Assembly (NCBI GenBank): GCA_009838515.1 | Contig: VXRL01000080.1 | Location: 89,121-153,120 of the forward strand | Direction: 5' to 3' | DNA length: 64,000 nucleotides | DNA from: Terriglobia bacterium | Lineage (GTDB): Bacteria; Acidobacteriota; Terriglobia; Bryobacterales; UBA6623 | In this document: piece after piece, positions 37,417 to 45,488 of the stretch | Layout: the number at the start of each line of letters is the position of its first letter | Position numbering within the stretch: the first letter of the stretch is position 1 | Made by a program: the position numbers and the translations under genes | The notes under the pieces: generated by a model | Databases searched by the model: none | Seen by the model: only the letters and a program-made list of their open reading frames with translations | What the model was told of the DNA's origin: nothing

Positions 37417-38013
37417 ATGCCCGGCCTACCTCGCCAGATTGAAGACTACGCGGCGACTTTGCCCGAGGGTGCACCCTTGTGCCCAAGCGCATTGTTGCAT
37501 CTAGGCACTCGCGCGGCGGTCGATCAGGCGTTGTCCCGGCTTGCTCGCCGCGGGCGGCTCATGCGTATCTGCCAGGGCGTCTACATGCGACCGATTAAGA
37601 CACGATTTGGCGAATGCTCGCCTGCAATCGAGAGAGTGATCCCATCGCTATCGAAGTTGTGGGGCGAGGTCATCGTCCCTTGCGGTGGCGGCTCTGCCAA
37701 TGTCCTCGGCCTGACGAACCAGGTGCCGGTACGGTTGGTCTTCCTGACCTCTGGACCTGATCGCAATCTCTGGATTGACGGCCAGCCGGTGGTTTTGCGA
37801 CATGCTCCACGCTGGCAGCTGGTCGCTCCGAATCGGCTTGCTGGCAATATCGTCCGGGCTCTCGCTTGGCTGGGGCCCCAAGAGGTGAATGACGGATTGG
37901 ATCGACTAGCTCCCCGGATTTCGGCTGAGGATCTTGCGGAACTCGCTAGCGTCCGTGCCGTACTGCCAGCCTGGCTCGCAGAGCCGATCAGCCGGTTGGT
38001 GGCCCATGCATAA
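37417..38013 (+). CDS. AbiEi/DUF6088-type antitoxin
   Basis: This 198-residue protein has an N-terminal winged-helix region (ALLHLGTRAAVDQALSRLARRGRLMRICQGVYMRP) and a C-terminal domain typical of DUF6088/AbiEi antitoxins (SANVLGLTNQVPVRLVFLTSGPDRNLWIDGQPVVLRHAPRWQL). It is the predicted transcriptional autorepressor and antitoxin for the nucleotidyltransferase encoded next. The start ATG has AGGAG 9 nt upstream. The stop overlaps the toxin start by 8 nt, the usual arrangement. It marks the left edge of the defence island. Confidence 0.8.
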   Translation: MPGLPRQIEDYAATLPEGAPLCPSALLHLGTRAAVDQALSRLARRGRLMRICQGVYMRPIKTRFGECSPAIERVIPSLSKLWGEVIVPCGGGSANVLGLTNQVPVRLVFLTSGPDRNLWIDGQPVVLRHAPRWQLVAPNRLAGNIVRALAWLGPQEVNDGLDRLAPRISAEDLAELASVRAVLPAWLAEPISRLVAHA

Positions 38014-39031
38014 GGCCTGGTTTCCATCCCTGTCGTCCAACGACCGTCAATATGCACTCAGGGTCGCTGCGCCCCGGTGCGGGCGCAGGCCATATTTGCT
38101 CGAAAAGGACATCTGGGTAGTCCAGGCCTTGAGCGTTCTGTTCTCGGCCCCATTTGCCAACGATCTGGTGTTTCAGGGAGGTACGTCGCTCTCGAAGGCC
38201 TACGACATAATCCGGCGCCTTTCGGAGGACATTGACATCACATACGATATTCGGGCCTTCGCCCCTGACTTCGCAGCCGACAGCGAGGAGCCACTACCGC
38301 CCACGCGCAGTCAGGAGAAACGCTGGACGCGGGCGATCCGAGCTCGGCTGGCGGAGTGGACAAAGGAATATGCGTTGCCCGCAGTCCAAGAGGGATTGGC
38401 AAGGAGTCGTTGCGCTGCCGACGTGCGTGCAGACGCTGACCGGATCTACATCGGCTACACACCTCTCTTTGATGGCTATGGATTCGTCAAACCGGAAGTA
38501 AAGCTCGAATTCGGCGCGCGTTCGACCGGCGAGCCGCGGAAGCGGCGTCCCGTCGTCTGCGATGCGTCATTACACCTGCCCGACCTTGCGTTTCCTGCCG
38601 CGTCCCCATCGGTCATGCTGGCCGAGCGCACCTTCTGGGAAAAGGCTACCGCCATGCACGTATTCTGTAAGCGGGAGCGCGGTCGCGGCGACCGGCTTTC
38701 TAGGCACTGGCACGACTTGGTTCGATTGGCCGATGGCGGTTACGCCGCGACCGCGTTGGCCGACCGCAAGCTCGCACGCACCGTCGCACGGAACAAATCC
38801 GTCTTCTTCCGAGAGAAGGACGCGGCGGGCGGTTGGATCGACTATCGAGCGGCGGTGACGGGTGGTTTGCAACTCGTTCCGACCGGCACGGCGCGTGGCG
38901 TGCTTGCCGACGACTATGGCAGGATGCTCCGTGACGGTATGCTCCTCGGCGATGGGGAGACGTTCGAAGACATCATGGGCCGCTGTGCCGATATAGACCT
39001 GAGAGCCAATAGCTACGAGGGCAATGCATAG
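38006..39031 (+). CDS. AbiEii/AbiGii family nucleotidyltransferase toxin
   Basis: The protein has about 341 residues. The track start (37934) lies inside the antitoxin gene; ATG 38006 overlaps it by 8 nt. The nucleotidyltransferase signature is complete: LVFQGGTSLSKAYDIIRRLSEDIDITYDI, i.e. GG(T)S followed by SxDxD. Further family blocks are LLEKDIWVVQALSVLFS near the start, and LAERTFWEKATAMHVFCKRERGRGDRLSRHWHDLVRL. Type IV-like AbiE toxins act as tRNA or NTP nucleotidyltransferases and give abortive phage resistance. All visible catalytic residues are intact, so the pair is probably functional. Confidence 0.88.
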   Translation: MHKAWFPSLSSNDRQYALRVAAPRCGRRPYLLEKDIWVVQALSVLFSAPFANDLVFQGGTSLSKAYDIIRRLSEDIDITYDIRAFAPDFAADSEEPLPPTRSQEKRWTRAIRARLAEWTKEYALPAVQEGLARSRCAADVRADADRIYIGYTPLFDGYGFVKPEVKLEFGARSTGEPRKRRPVVCDASLHLPDLAFPAASPSVMLAERTFWEKATAMHVFCKRERGRGDRLSRHWHDLVRLADGGYAATALADRKLARTVARNKSVFFREKDAAGGWIDYRAAVTGGLQLVPTGTARGVLADDYGRMLRDGMLLGDGETFEDIMGRCADIDLRANSYEGNA

Positions 39032-39039
39032 ATTCTGAG

Positions 39040-39273
39040 CTACGCGTCGAAGTAGGGCGCGGAGCACTCACGTCGACTACTCTTACCGGCTGTGGGGATG
39101 TGGCAAACGCGCAGACCTTGAGCTTGGAAGCCCCAACGTAGCACCACTATGCTGATGCGCACGCCCTCATCATCACGAACACGGCGAACGATGGCGAATG
39201 ACGCTATCGCCGAAGTCTCCGGCCAGTCCTTCTGGACACATGACCGCCGTACCAAACCAATGTCGAAGGACAT
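39040..39273 (-). CDS. Possible small protein after the NERD-helicase gene
   Basis: A 77-codon frame starts at ATG 39273, 16 nt after the stop of the last defence-operon gene, and runs to the end of the island's minus strand. It has no recognisable domain. Its content (IASFAIVRRVRDDEGVRISIVVLRWGFQ) could be a small structured peptide or chance. No strong ribosome site is seen. I include it only because of its position. Confidence 0.2.
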   Translation of the reverse strand: MSFDIGLVRRSCVQKDWPETSAIASFAIVRRVRDDEGVRISIVVLRWGFQAQGLRVCHIPTAGKSSRRECSAPYFDA

Positions 39274-39289
39274 GCACAAGCCGACACCA

Positions 39290-40852
39290 TCAGCAACAGA
39301 TCATGCTCAGCAGTGCGCGCGCCCTACTCATTCCGACATAGTGGTAAGCCCGCAGACTCTCGCTACGTCCGGGTCTAGGCATATCAACAAGAACAATTAC
39401 CTCGCTCTCAAGGCCTTTGAAATCTCCAATCTGAGCAAAACCGATTGCATTACGATTCGAGTTTCGGGGAGAGAAATGATCCAGAACTGCGATCGAATCG
39501 CGAAATTTCGCGGACAGAGAAGACGTCCAAGAATGCGCAAACACATGGGGCGAAAGTATGACTATGTCTCTCGGGTTGAATCCCTCTCGATCAACTAGCC
39601 TACGCAGCTCTCTCTCTAGAGCTTGGATCGCAGTGTCTGAGTCGGCGACATTGACTTCACGTACAGCCGGGCCATCACCAACCCCTGAATTCCCAATATC
39701 GGCGTCAAGATCACCTTGTATCCGTTGCAGGATCGGCAGAGAGTTCCGGCAATTCGTCTTGAGTGGGATGCGAACCGGGTTAAAACTCTCCAAATAATCA
39801 TAAGCGTCGGGCACATAAGAGCCGCACAAGCCGGATTGATTGTTGGCGTCATGAAAAAAGCACCAACGTCCTTCGCCTATTCCACCCTGTAGATAGTTAT
39901 CCAGCTGGGCCAAGGCATCCATGTTCAATATGTCCTGGCCTTCATCGACGATCAGTGCATCGAATTTCTCGATGCCGACACGCTTGGCTGCGACATGAAT
40001 CGACTCCGCCAAACTGACGGTCAACCCGGGCGCCACGCTACGCTCTAAGAATCCCTTGAGCCACGGCGAATGACAGGTCAGTGCGGTCTTCATTCCAGAT
40101 GCGCCCCAGCGCTTCGCCAATTCAAGCGCTAACATAGTCTTCCCCGTACCAGCACCGCCCGAGCATATCACCCGAGGGTTGGCTTCGACGACATCGATGA
40201 GCCGAAGCTGATCCGCTGTCAGCCGTGCGATGCGCGTTTCGACATTATGGGCAGAAATGTGCAACGGTACCACAGCCTCAAAATCAGGGCGCAAATGCTG
40301 CTGCAAAGCTTTCAGATGCGAAGGGATTGCGGTAGGTTTTCGAGAGTCCTTCACGCGCCAGTGACTGAAAAATATCTCCAGCCACTTCTCGAATTGTCTA
40401 AAGTCCGATCCATCTGCGAGAGTGGCACGGTCCCACTCCGCACTATCAGGAAGCCGATCGACATCTGGCATAACAACTCCGTAGCCCACCACGAACAGAT
40501 TGGCAAGAGAAGCGGGCAACTTTTCCAGTAGACCATGTAGTGCTCCCTCAGCTTGCCTGAATGGAGACTCACGCAAACGCTTGGTTTCACCGTACCGATT
40601 TGTAGTTACCCAGATGCCATCATTGCAGGATACTCCGCCACCCTTCACCTCTAGTACAAAGAGACCATGTGGTCCGCAAACAACAAAGTCGATCTCTCCG
40701 AATCGTTTATATTCATGCCGCGGAAGGTTGAGCGAGTGCATCGAAAACCAAGTAGTTTGGTCTGGGCGGGAAAAGGTTGCACGCAGCTGGTCGAACGTAC
40801 GCAATTCCGCTTGGCTGCTGGTGTTCAATGCTTGGTTAGGAATCATTCGCAT
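39290..40852 (-). CDS. NERD nuclease domain fused to UvrD-like SF1 helicase
   Basis: This 520-residue protein is the last gene of the five-gene defence operon. Residues about 10-110 form a NERD-type PD-(D/E)xK nuclease (Nuclease-Related Domain): RFGEIDFVVCGPHGLFVLEVKGG has the Asp and the ExK catalytic pattern. Residues about 210-520 are a superfamily 1 helicase core: Walker A SGGAGTGKTMLA, Walker B ALIVDEGQDIL, GRWCFFHDANNQSG (motif III), LKTNCRNSLPIL (motif IV), FKGLESEVIVLVD (motif V) and YHYVGMSRARALL (motif VI). It starts at ATG 40852, overlapping the previous gene by 10 nt. Its predicted role is DNA unwinding coupled to cleavage. GC and codon use look lower than in the surrounding metabolic genes. 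Confidence 0.85.
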   Translation of the reverse strand: MRMIPNQALNTSSQAELRTFDQLRATFSRPDQTTWFSMHSLNLPRHEYKRFGEIDFVVCGPHGLFVLEVKGGGVSCNDGIWVTTNRYGETKRLRESPFRQAEGALHGLLEKLPASLANLFVVGYGVVMPDVDRLPDSAEWDRATLADGSDFRQFEKWLEIFFSHWRVKDSRKPTAIPSHLKALQQHLRPDFEAVVPLHISAHNVETRIARLTADQLRLIDVVEANPRVICSGGAGTGKTMLALELAKRWGASGMKTALTCHSPWLKGFLERSVAPGLTVSLAESIHVAAKRVGIEKFDALIVDEGQDILNMDALAQLDNYLQGGIGEGRWCFFHDANNQSGLCGSYVPDAYDYLESFNPVRIPLKTNCRNSLPILQRIQGDLDADIGNSGVGDGPAVREVNVADSDTAIQALERELRRLVDREGFNPRDIVILSPHVFAHSWTSSLSAKFRDSIAVLDHFSPRNSNRNAIGFAQIGDFKGLESEVIVLVDMPRPGRSESLRAYHYVGMSRARALLSMICC

Positions 40853-42471
40853 GGTTTGCTGTTCTCATTGCCCGGTTCCTCGATTCCCTCTGCGTTCATT
40901 AAGTTCGTACGGATCTCGGCCTCGATCTGAGGATCAATCAGCGGCCAACGCCCCAAGCGGCGCAGAAATTTGTCCATATCAACTTCTTCAGTAACAGCCT
41001 TTAACATACCGGGCAATACAACCTCCAGGGCGTTTCGTTCGAAACTATGCGGATAATTACCTTCCACCAGAGTGATTCGGGTTTGGATGCAATCGTTCCA
41101 CTTGCACTTCCGCGCAAGCTCCAGTGCCAAGCGCCGTCGTTGGCTGTTCCACTCACGGCCGGAGGACGTAAAGAATCCTCGTAATGGTTTCGGACCGGGA
41201 GGTATATTCACAGAAATGCTATCGCAGTGATTCAAGTGCTCTGCATTTGCCATCCAATAAGCTACGTAGGCAGACACGTCCGGATGACGTAGTTCTTTTG
41301 GAATCTGTAGCCAGCCATCGCGCACACCGAAGAGAATGCCAGCAAGTATGTGCTCAGAATCGTTCAGTAACGGATGTGAAAACTCCAGCAGATCCGTACA
41401 AGTGTCACGTAGGCAGAACAATAGCAGTGGTCTCGACAGAGATCCCTTGTGATGTTGGAGTAGCTCGGTGATTGTTCCACTTCCCAAGCCAAGACAACCG
41501 CGCATATCCACGATCAATCGCTCCAAGCGTGGCCCGATTTCCGATTTTCTTAGAAGCTTGCTCTGACCTTCCAAGTAACCAATTGCGACATCCAATGGTG
41601 TTTGCGGACGTTCCTGAAATTGCGCGGAGGAGAGCGATTGTATTACCCCCAGAAAAATCCGTGTACGCGTATCTGCTTGGGTAGATATCTCACCGCTTTT
41701 CATCCAGTTGGAGATCTCGAAAAGAATGGGATCGCTTTGAGATAGGTCATCATTTCCGTCAGGCGTTCCTTCAGTAACTGACCGGAAAACGGCGAGCCCA
41801 AGATCACTTCGATTCGCGAAGTGGTACAGCATCGCGAGCGCACCACCAAGCGCCTGTCCAAGAGCAGGGAATTCATTATGCCTATCCTCAAAAAGTTGCT
41901 CTTCCGGTTGCCTTAACGGCAACCCGACGTGCGTATCAGTGTCAAATAATGACTCCGAGACTACAAGCTGACGAGACTTTAGATCCACATTTGAAACATC
42001 GTGTGCGGCGCGCTCGAATGCTTGCATGTCGGCGGAAGAACGAAAGTTAATTCTGAGTAGCAACGTCGTCGGCAATGGCGCTCGAATCAGTATGGCAACA
42101 TCGTCCCGCCGTTTTCTTGTAGCTGGTGAGGCCACGTCCCGCGTAACGCCGTTTCGCGAGAGCATGCGAACGGGACCGGACAGGTCGCTCAAATCGAATG
42201 ACGCGATGCAGGGCAACAAGTGCTTACGCTCAACGGTTGCATGATTCACTGCGTCATCTGGAATCATCTCCTTGGCCCGGAACAACGGAATCCACCCTGG
42301 ATAAAGTTCCAAAGAATCGGAATAGTACTTACCGCGAAAACCAGCGGGGCTCATCACCATATCGGCAGCCAGCATATAGAGCATGTTGGGATGGTTGGTT
42401 ACCAGGTGCCATATGCGGGCGGTTCGCCGCCGACGTGTCGGTTTCTTCAGAGAGCCGCTTAGCGTGGTCAT
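40843..42471 (-). CDS. Unassigned 542-residue protein of the DrmA/DrmB-type operon
   Basis: I do not recognise any domain in this protein. The N-terminus is basic (KKPTRRRRTARIWHLV). A patterned block follows (HPNMLYMLAADMVMSPAGFRGKYYSDSLELYPGWIPLFRAKEMIP). The rest is mixed alpha/beta with an acidic middle and ends in EEPGNENSKPCE. There are no membrane helices, Walker motifs, DxD/ExK clusters or zinc knuckles that I can see. It starts 3 nt after the UvrD-like gene and its end overlaps the NERD-helicase gene by 10 nt, so it is clearly part of the operon. It may be a specificity or effector subunit. Lower GC than flanking genes suggests transfer. Confidence 0.7.
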   Translation of the reverse strand: MTTLSGSLKKPTRRRRTARIWHLVTNHPNMLYMLAADMVMSPAGFRGKYYSDSLELYPGWIPLFRAKEMIPDDAVNHATVERKHLLPCIASFDLSDLSGPVRMLSRNGVTRDVASPATRKRRDDVAILIRAPLPTTLLLRINFRSSADMQAFERAAHDVSNVDLKSRQLVVSESLFDTDTHVGLPLRQPEEQLFEDRHNEFPALGQALGGALAMLYHFANRSDLGLAVFRSVTEGTPDGNDDLSQSDPILFEISNWMKSGEISTQADTRTRIFLGVIQSLSSAQFQERPQTPLDVAIGYLEGQSKLLRKSEIGPRLERLIVDMRGCLGLGSGTITELLQHHKGSLSRPLLLFCLRDTCTDLLEFSHPLLNDSEHILAGILFGVRDGWLQIPKELRHPDVSAYVAYWMANAEHLNHCDSISVNIPPGPKPLRGFFTSSGREWNSQRRRLALELARKCKWNDCIQTRITLVEGNYPHSFERNALEVVLPGMLKAVTEEVDMDKFLRRLGRWPLIDPQIEAEIRTNLMNAEGIEEPGNENSKPCE

Positions 42472-42474
42472 GAC

Positions 42475-43659
42475 CTACTTCCTAGCAAGAATAGCGGGTT
42501 CGGTAGGTAGCAGCCCATCGACAACTGGACAGGCATCGCCGGTACGAAGGAGGATGACCTGTTCTCGGGCACGCGCCACCATCACGTAAAACCGTGCCTT
42601 GAGCGCGTGCCGGTCCTGCTTAGGTTGGTGCTGGTCTATATCGGCCAAGATGGCTGTATCAAATTCAAGGCCCTTGCAGGACTGGGCGTTGATGATCATG
42701 ATGCCACCCTGGCTAAAATTTGGTAGTTCCCGCTGGCCGGAAACGAAGGTCTGGATCGGTGGCTTGCCGTTATCGAGGTTCGGGTTGGCACGAACAAGTC
42801 CATCATTGAATTTATTTCGCACTTTATTGTCTGGGGTAATGATTCCAATTAGCCTGCGTGGGTTGCGGTCGCTCAGTTGGAGGATACGATCCGCAAGTTC
42901 GGCAAATGATTGGGTGCTTGTCTGACCATAAGTCCAAAGTTCTGGCGTCACAGCGGATGAACTGGAGTGAGGTAAGTCAGGCTTCGGGCTGGCCGGATCA
43001 GCTGGATAGAAGTGTTGCGCTAATGACGCGATTGTCCGTGTGTTTCGGTAGTTGATTTTGAGCTCTACTGTGTCGCCTTGGTCGATAGCAAGGAGGTCCT
43101 CGATATCCTGCCGTGAACTACACCTATCAGGCTGTATCTGCTGATTCTGGTCTGCCGCTACATAGAAGTTCTCGAAGCCAAGCTGGGTCAGAGTGCGATA
43201 GAAAGCGGGGGGCATATCCTGACCTTCATCGATTACCAGATATTTTCCGTTCAAATTCTTGTTAGTGAATTCTCCCTGAGCCAACTGCTCAACAGCCTCC
43301 CAATCAATTGGCCGGTAACCGCCAGCGTACTCTGGTTCGCGTGTTGGAACAGTGTCAAAAAAGTATTTGAAGATTCCTCGGAACCAAGAGTCCCAAGTCT
43401 TGGCGGAGAAAGGCTGTTTACTGCCAAACAGATGTCGGTTTGAATGATCCAGCAAGTGGTTGTAAACGAGAGTTCGGTAGGTCCTCTCGTCCTGCGCCAA
43501 GCGTCGTGCCCGCAACAGCGCCACGACTGACTTACCTGTGCCAGGGCCGCCGACTACCAAGTGTTGTCCCTCCAGTGGCAAAGCCAGGGCTTCATCTTGA
43601 TCCTTGTTCAGATCCTGAATCCCTGGCAGCGTGAATCGGCGGCTGCGGTCTACTGGCAC
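42475..43659 (-). CDS. Compact UvrD-like SF1 helicase
   Basis: This 394-residue ATPase/helicase contains a nearly complete SF1 core without the large inserts of UvrD. Visible motifs are Q-like NKDQDEALALPLEGQH, Walker A VVGGPGTGKSVVAL, Walker B YLVIDEGQDMPPAFY, motif III FYVAADQNQQI, motif IV KINYRNTRTIASL, motif V IINAQSCKGLEFDTAIL and motif VI FYVMVARAREQVIL. It starts with GTG 2 nt after the DrmB-like stop, so the two are tightly coupled. A second UvrD-like helicase lies two genes downstream, so the operon encodes three NTPases with the DrmA-like protein. A phage-DNA processing role is inferred. Confidence 0.85.
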   Translation of the reverse strand: MPVDRSRRFTLPGIQDLNKDQDEALALPLEGQHLVVGGPGTGKSVVALLRARRLAQDERTYRTLVYNHLLDHSNRHLFGSKQPFSAKTWDSWFRGIFKYFFDTVPTREPEYAGGYRPIDWEAVEQLAQGEFTNKNLNGKYLVIDEGQDMPPAFYRTLTQLGFENFYVAADQNQQIQPDRCSSRQDIEDLLAIDQGDTVELKINYRNTRTIASLAQHFYPADPASPKPDLPHSSSSAVTPELWTYGQTSTQSFAELADRILQLSDRNPRRLIGIITPDNKVRNKFNDGLVRANPNLDNGKPPIQTFVSGQRELPNFSQGGIMIINAQSCKGLEFDTAILADIDQHQPKQDRHALKARFYVMVARAREQVILLRTGDACPVVDGLLPTEPAILARK

Positions 43660-43661
43660 GG

Positions 43662-45485
43662 TTAGGACATACCAAAGAAGGAAGGCATTCCGTTGGCGGC
43701 ATCGCCTTTGACGAAAACTCGGTCCAGCAAGGTGTTTCCGTATTCGCAGGCAGGCTCGGGTACCAGCGCGCAGGCATGGCAGGCGGCGCGGTTCAGCACG
43801 CTCGGACCCTGACCCTCATGCTCGCTGCAGACTGGATCCAGCGAACACCAGCGTGAATGCTCTAGTGCACGAGTCAGAATGCCTAGAGAGCGTCGGGGTT
43901 CGCTTAGCTCGGCCAGCCCACCCAAAGAGCCGGCAACGTCGGGAACAGCTACATGAATGAGAATTCCGGCCATGGGTTCGGGTAAGTTGGCACAATAGAT
44001 GCGTTCAATCAGCGACGCACCAGGATATCCTCCCTCAGACTCGATTTGTCGCATCAGCAGATGTGACAGCGTATGCAGTAACAGGAAGCGTGCTGTCAGT
44101 GGGATAGGGGAGTCGCGACCAGATTGTGCGAATCGGGGAAGAAGTCGATTAAGTCGCGAAGTGACTGCGGTTTCTTGCTCCCAGTCCTGGAGTCGCTCTT
44201 CGTCGAGTACGACAAATATGCCTTCGCCATACAATTCGGTGGCGGGCAACCAGTCAGATTGTCCGACGATGTCTGGCGGCACTACCTCTTTGCCGCCCAT
44301 GCGGGTGAATCCCTTAAATGCTTTCACCGCCTTAAGCCGGTCGACGCGAACGAGGTGCCGGATGCCTTGGACTATTTTCCTAGCGTGACTGTCCGATACA
44401 TCTGCGTTTCCCAGTTCACGCCACCCGGCGCTGTTATTGCGTGTGACCAAGTCCTCGTCATCGCGCTGGTCTTGCCGTACCTCCAGAAACGCCTCGAACT
44501 CGCTTTCGCGTAATTGGCCAGGCGTAAGGTTCTTACCGTACAAGGGATAGCCGCGGTTGAGCTCAGCCAAAGCGGTCTTGATATCGTCGTATGAGCAACG
44601 ATACTCCGTCGCCAGCGCATTTATCATGCCTTTTCTCGCCAATGGCGTTTTCGCCCCGTCGATTCGGGCGCGATGATCTGAATTGCGATACAGGTTATCA
44701 ACGACTGTCCCCTTTCTCACGCGGGATTCAGGTGGAACTACCAGCACGGATTCATCGATTGGCACGTAAGCCCGAGTGTCGTTGATAGCCAGCACTTGCG
44801 CGAGATCATTGCCTTCTTTCTCAACGGCCTCTCTCGGCGGTACTAGATCGTGTTCGGTCCAGGGTTGCATTCGGCCTTGACCGAAGCTCAATCGCTCATC
44901 GCCACGAAACCTGACCTCAGCGTGGCAGGCATCGCACTGTAACGTGCGTTCTTCGTAGCCGCGTTCGATCAATCGAAGTTGGTCTCTGACCTCACAGTTG
45001 GCCTGCGCAGGATTGCGTGTGTCCCTGTGCGCGAGAAAGTGCCACGGCACATCGGCAAGGAATCCACCGGGATCCGCAAGTATCCAGTTCACCTGCTCAA
45101 GAATCGGGTGGGATTCGCATTCCTTTCGAATACAAGGAGGGGAATAGTCAAGTCGATCCCGTTTCCACGGCCATCGGTACAGTGCACCGCAACTGGGGCA
45201 CCGAGCCCACGACGGAAATCGCGTTGTCGGTACACAAACACCATCCACTTGGCCATTCTTCAGTTGCGTCGCCACAGGTGGGCCACGCAGTTGCTGGTCG
45301 ATTCCCAACGCGGAGCGCACACGCTCTACGTACGGAATCACTTTGCCAGCCACGATACCCCGGCGATCCGTCCATTGACGAGTGTCCTGAACGACCACCA
45401 GCCCATTCGGCCACCGAACAATCGCCCCTACACTGCTTTGACCGAGTAGGTGGGAGAGGCGTATAGGAATCAGTCCATCGGACAC
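43662..45485 (-). CDS. drmB-like: DrmB-like DUF1998 protein
   Basis: This 607-residue protein resembles DISARM DrmB. The N-terminal part begins with an (L)GQSSVGAIVRW block followed by cysteine clusters (CPSCGALYRW, CIRKEC, CDACHAEV) likely to bind zinc. The DUF1998 hallmark is LLHTLSHLLMRQIESEGGYPGASLIERIYC near residue 475. The C-terminal cluster CSLDPVCSEHEGQGPSVLNRAACHACALVPEPACEYGN holds the expected cysteines. It starts with GTG 3 nt after the DrmA-like stop. In DISARM, DrmA and DrmB form a DNA-binding complex that blocks phage DNA, and the same is inferred here. Annotation as 'DISARM' is not supported by the rest of the operon. Confidence 0.85.
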   Translation of the reverse strand: MSDGLIPIRLSHLLGQSSVGAIVRWPNGLVVVQDTRQWTDRRGIVAGKVIPYVERVRSALGIDQQLRGPPVATQLKNGQVDGVCVPTTRFPSWARCPSCGALYRWPWKRDRLDYSPPCIRKECESHPILEQVNWILADPGGFLADVPWHFLAHRDTRNPAQANCEVRDQLRLIERGYEERTLQCDACHAEVRFRGDERLSFGQGRMQPWTEHDLVPPREAVEKEGNDLAQVLAINDTRAYVPIDESVLVVPPESRVRKGTVVDNLYRNSDHRARIDGAKTPLARKGMINALATEYRCSYDDIKTALAELNRGYPLYGKNLTPGQLRESEFEAFLEVRQDQRDDEDLVTRNNSAGWRELGNADVSDSHARKIVQGIRHLVRVDRLKAVKAFKGFTRMGGKEVVPPDIVGQSDWLPATELYGEGIFVVLDEERLQDWEQETAVTSRLNRLLPRFAQSGRDSPIPLTARFLLLHTLSHLLMRQIESEGGYPGASLIERIYCANLPEPMAGILIHVAVPDVAGSLGGLAELSEPRRSLGILTRALEHSRWCSLDPVCSEHEGQGPSVLNRAACHACALVPEPACEYGNTLLDRVFVKGDAANGMPSFFGMS

Positions 45486-45488
45486 GGT

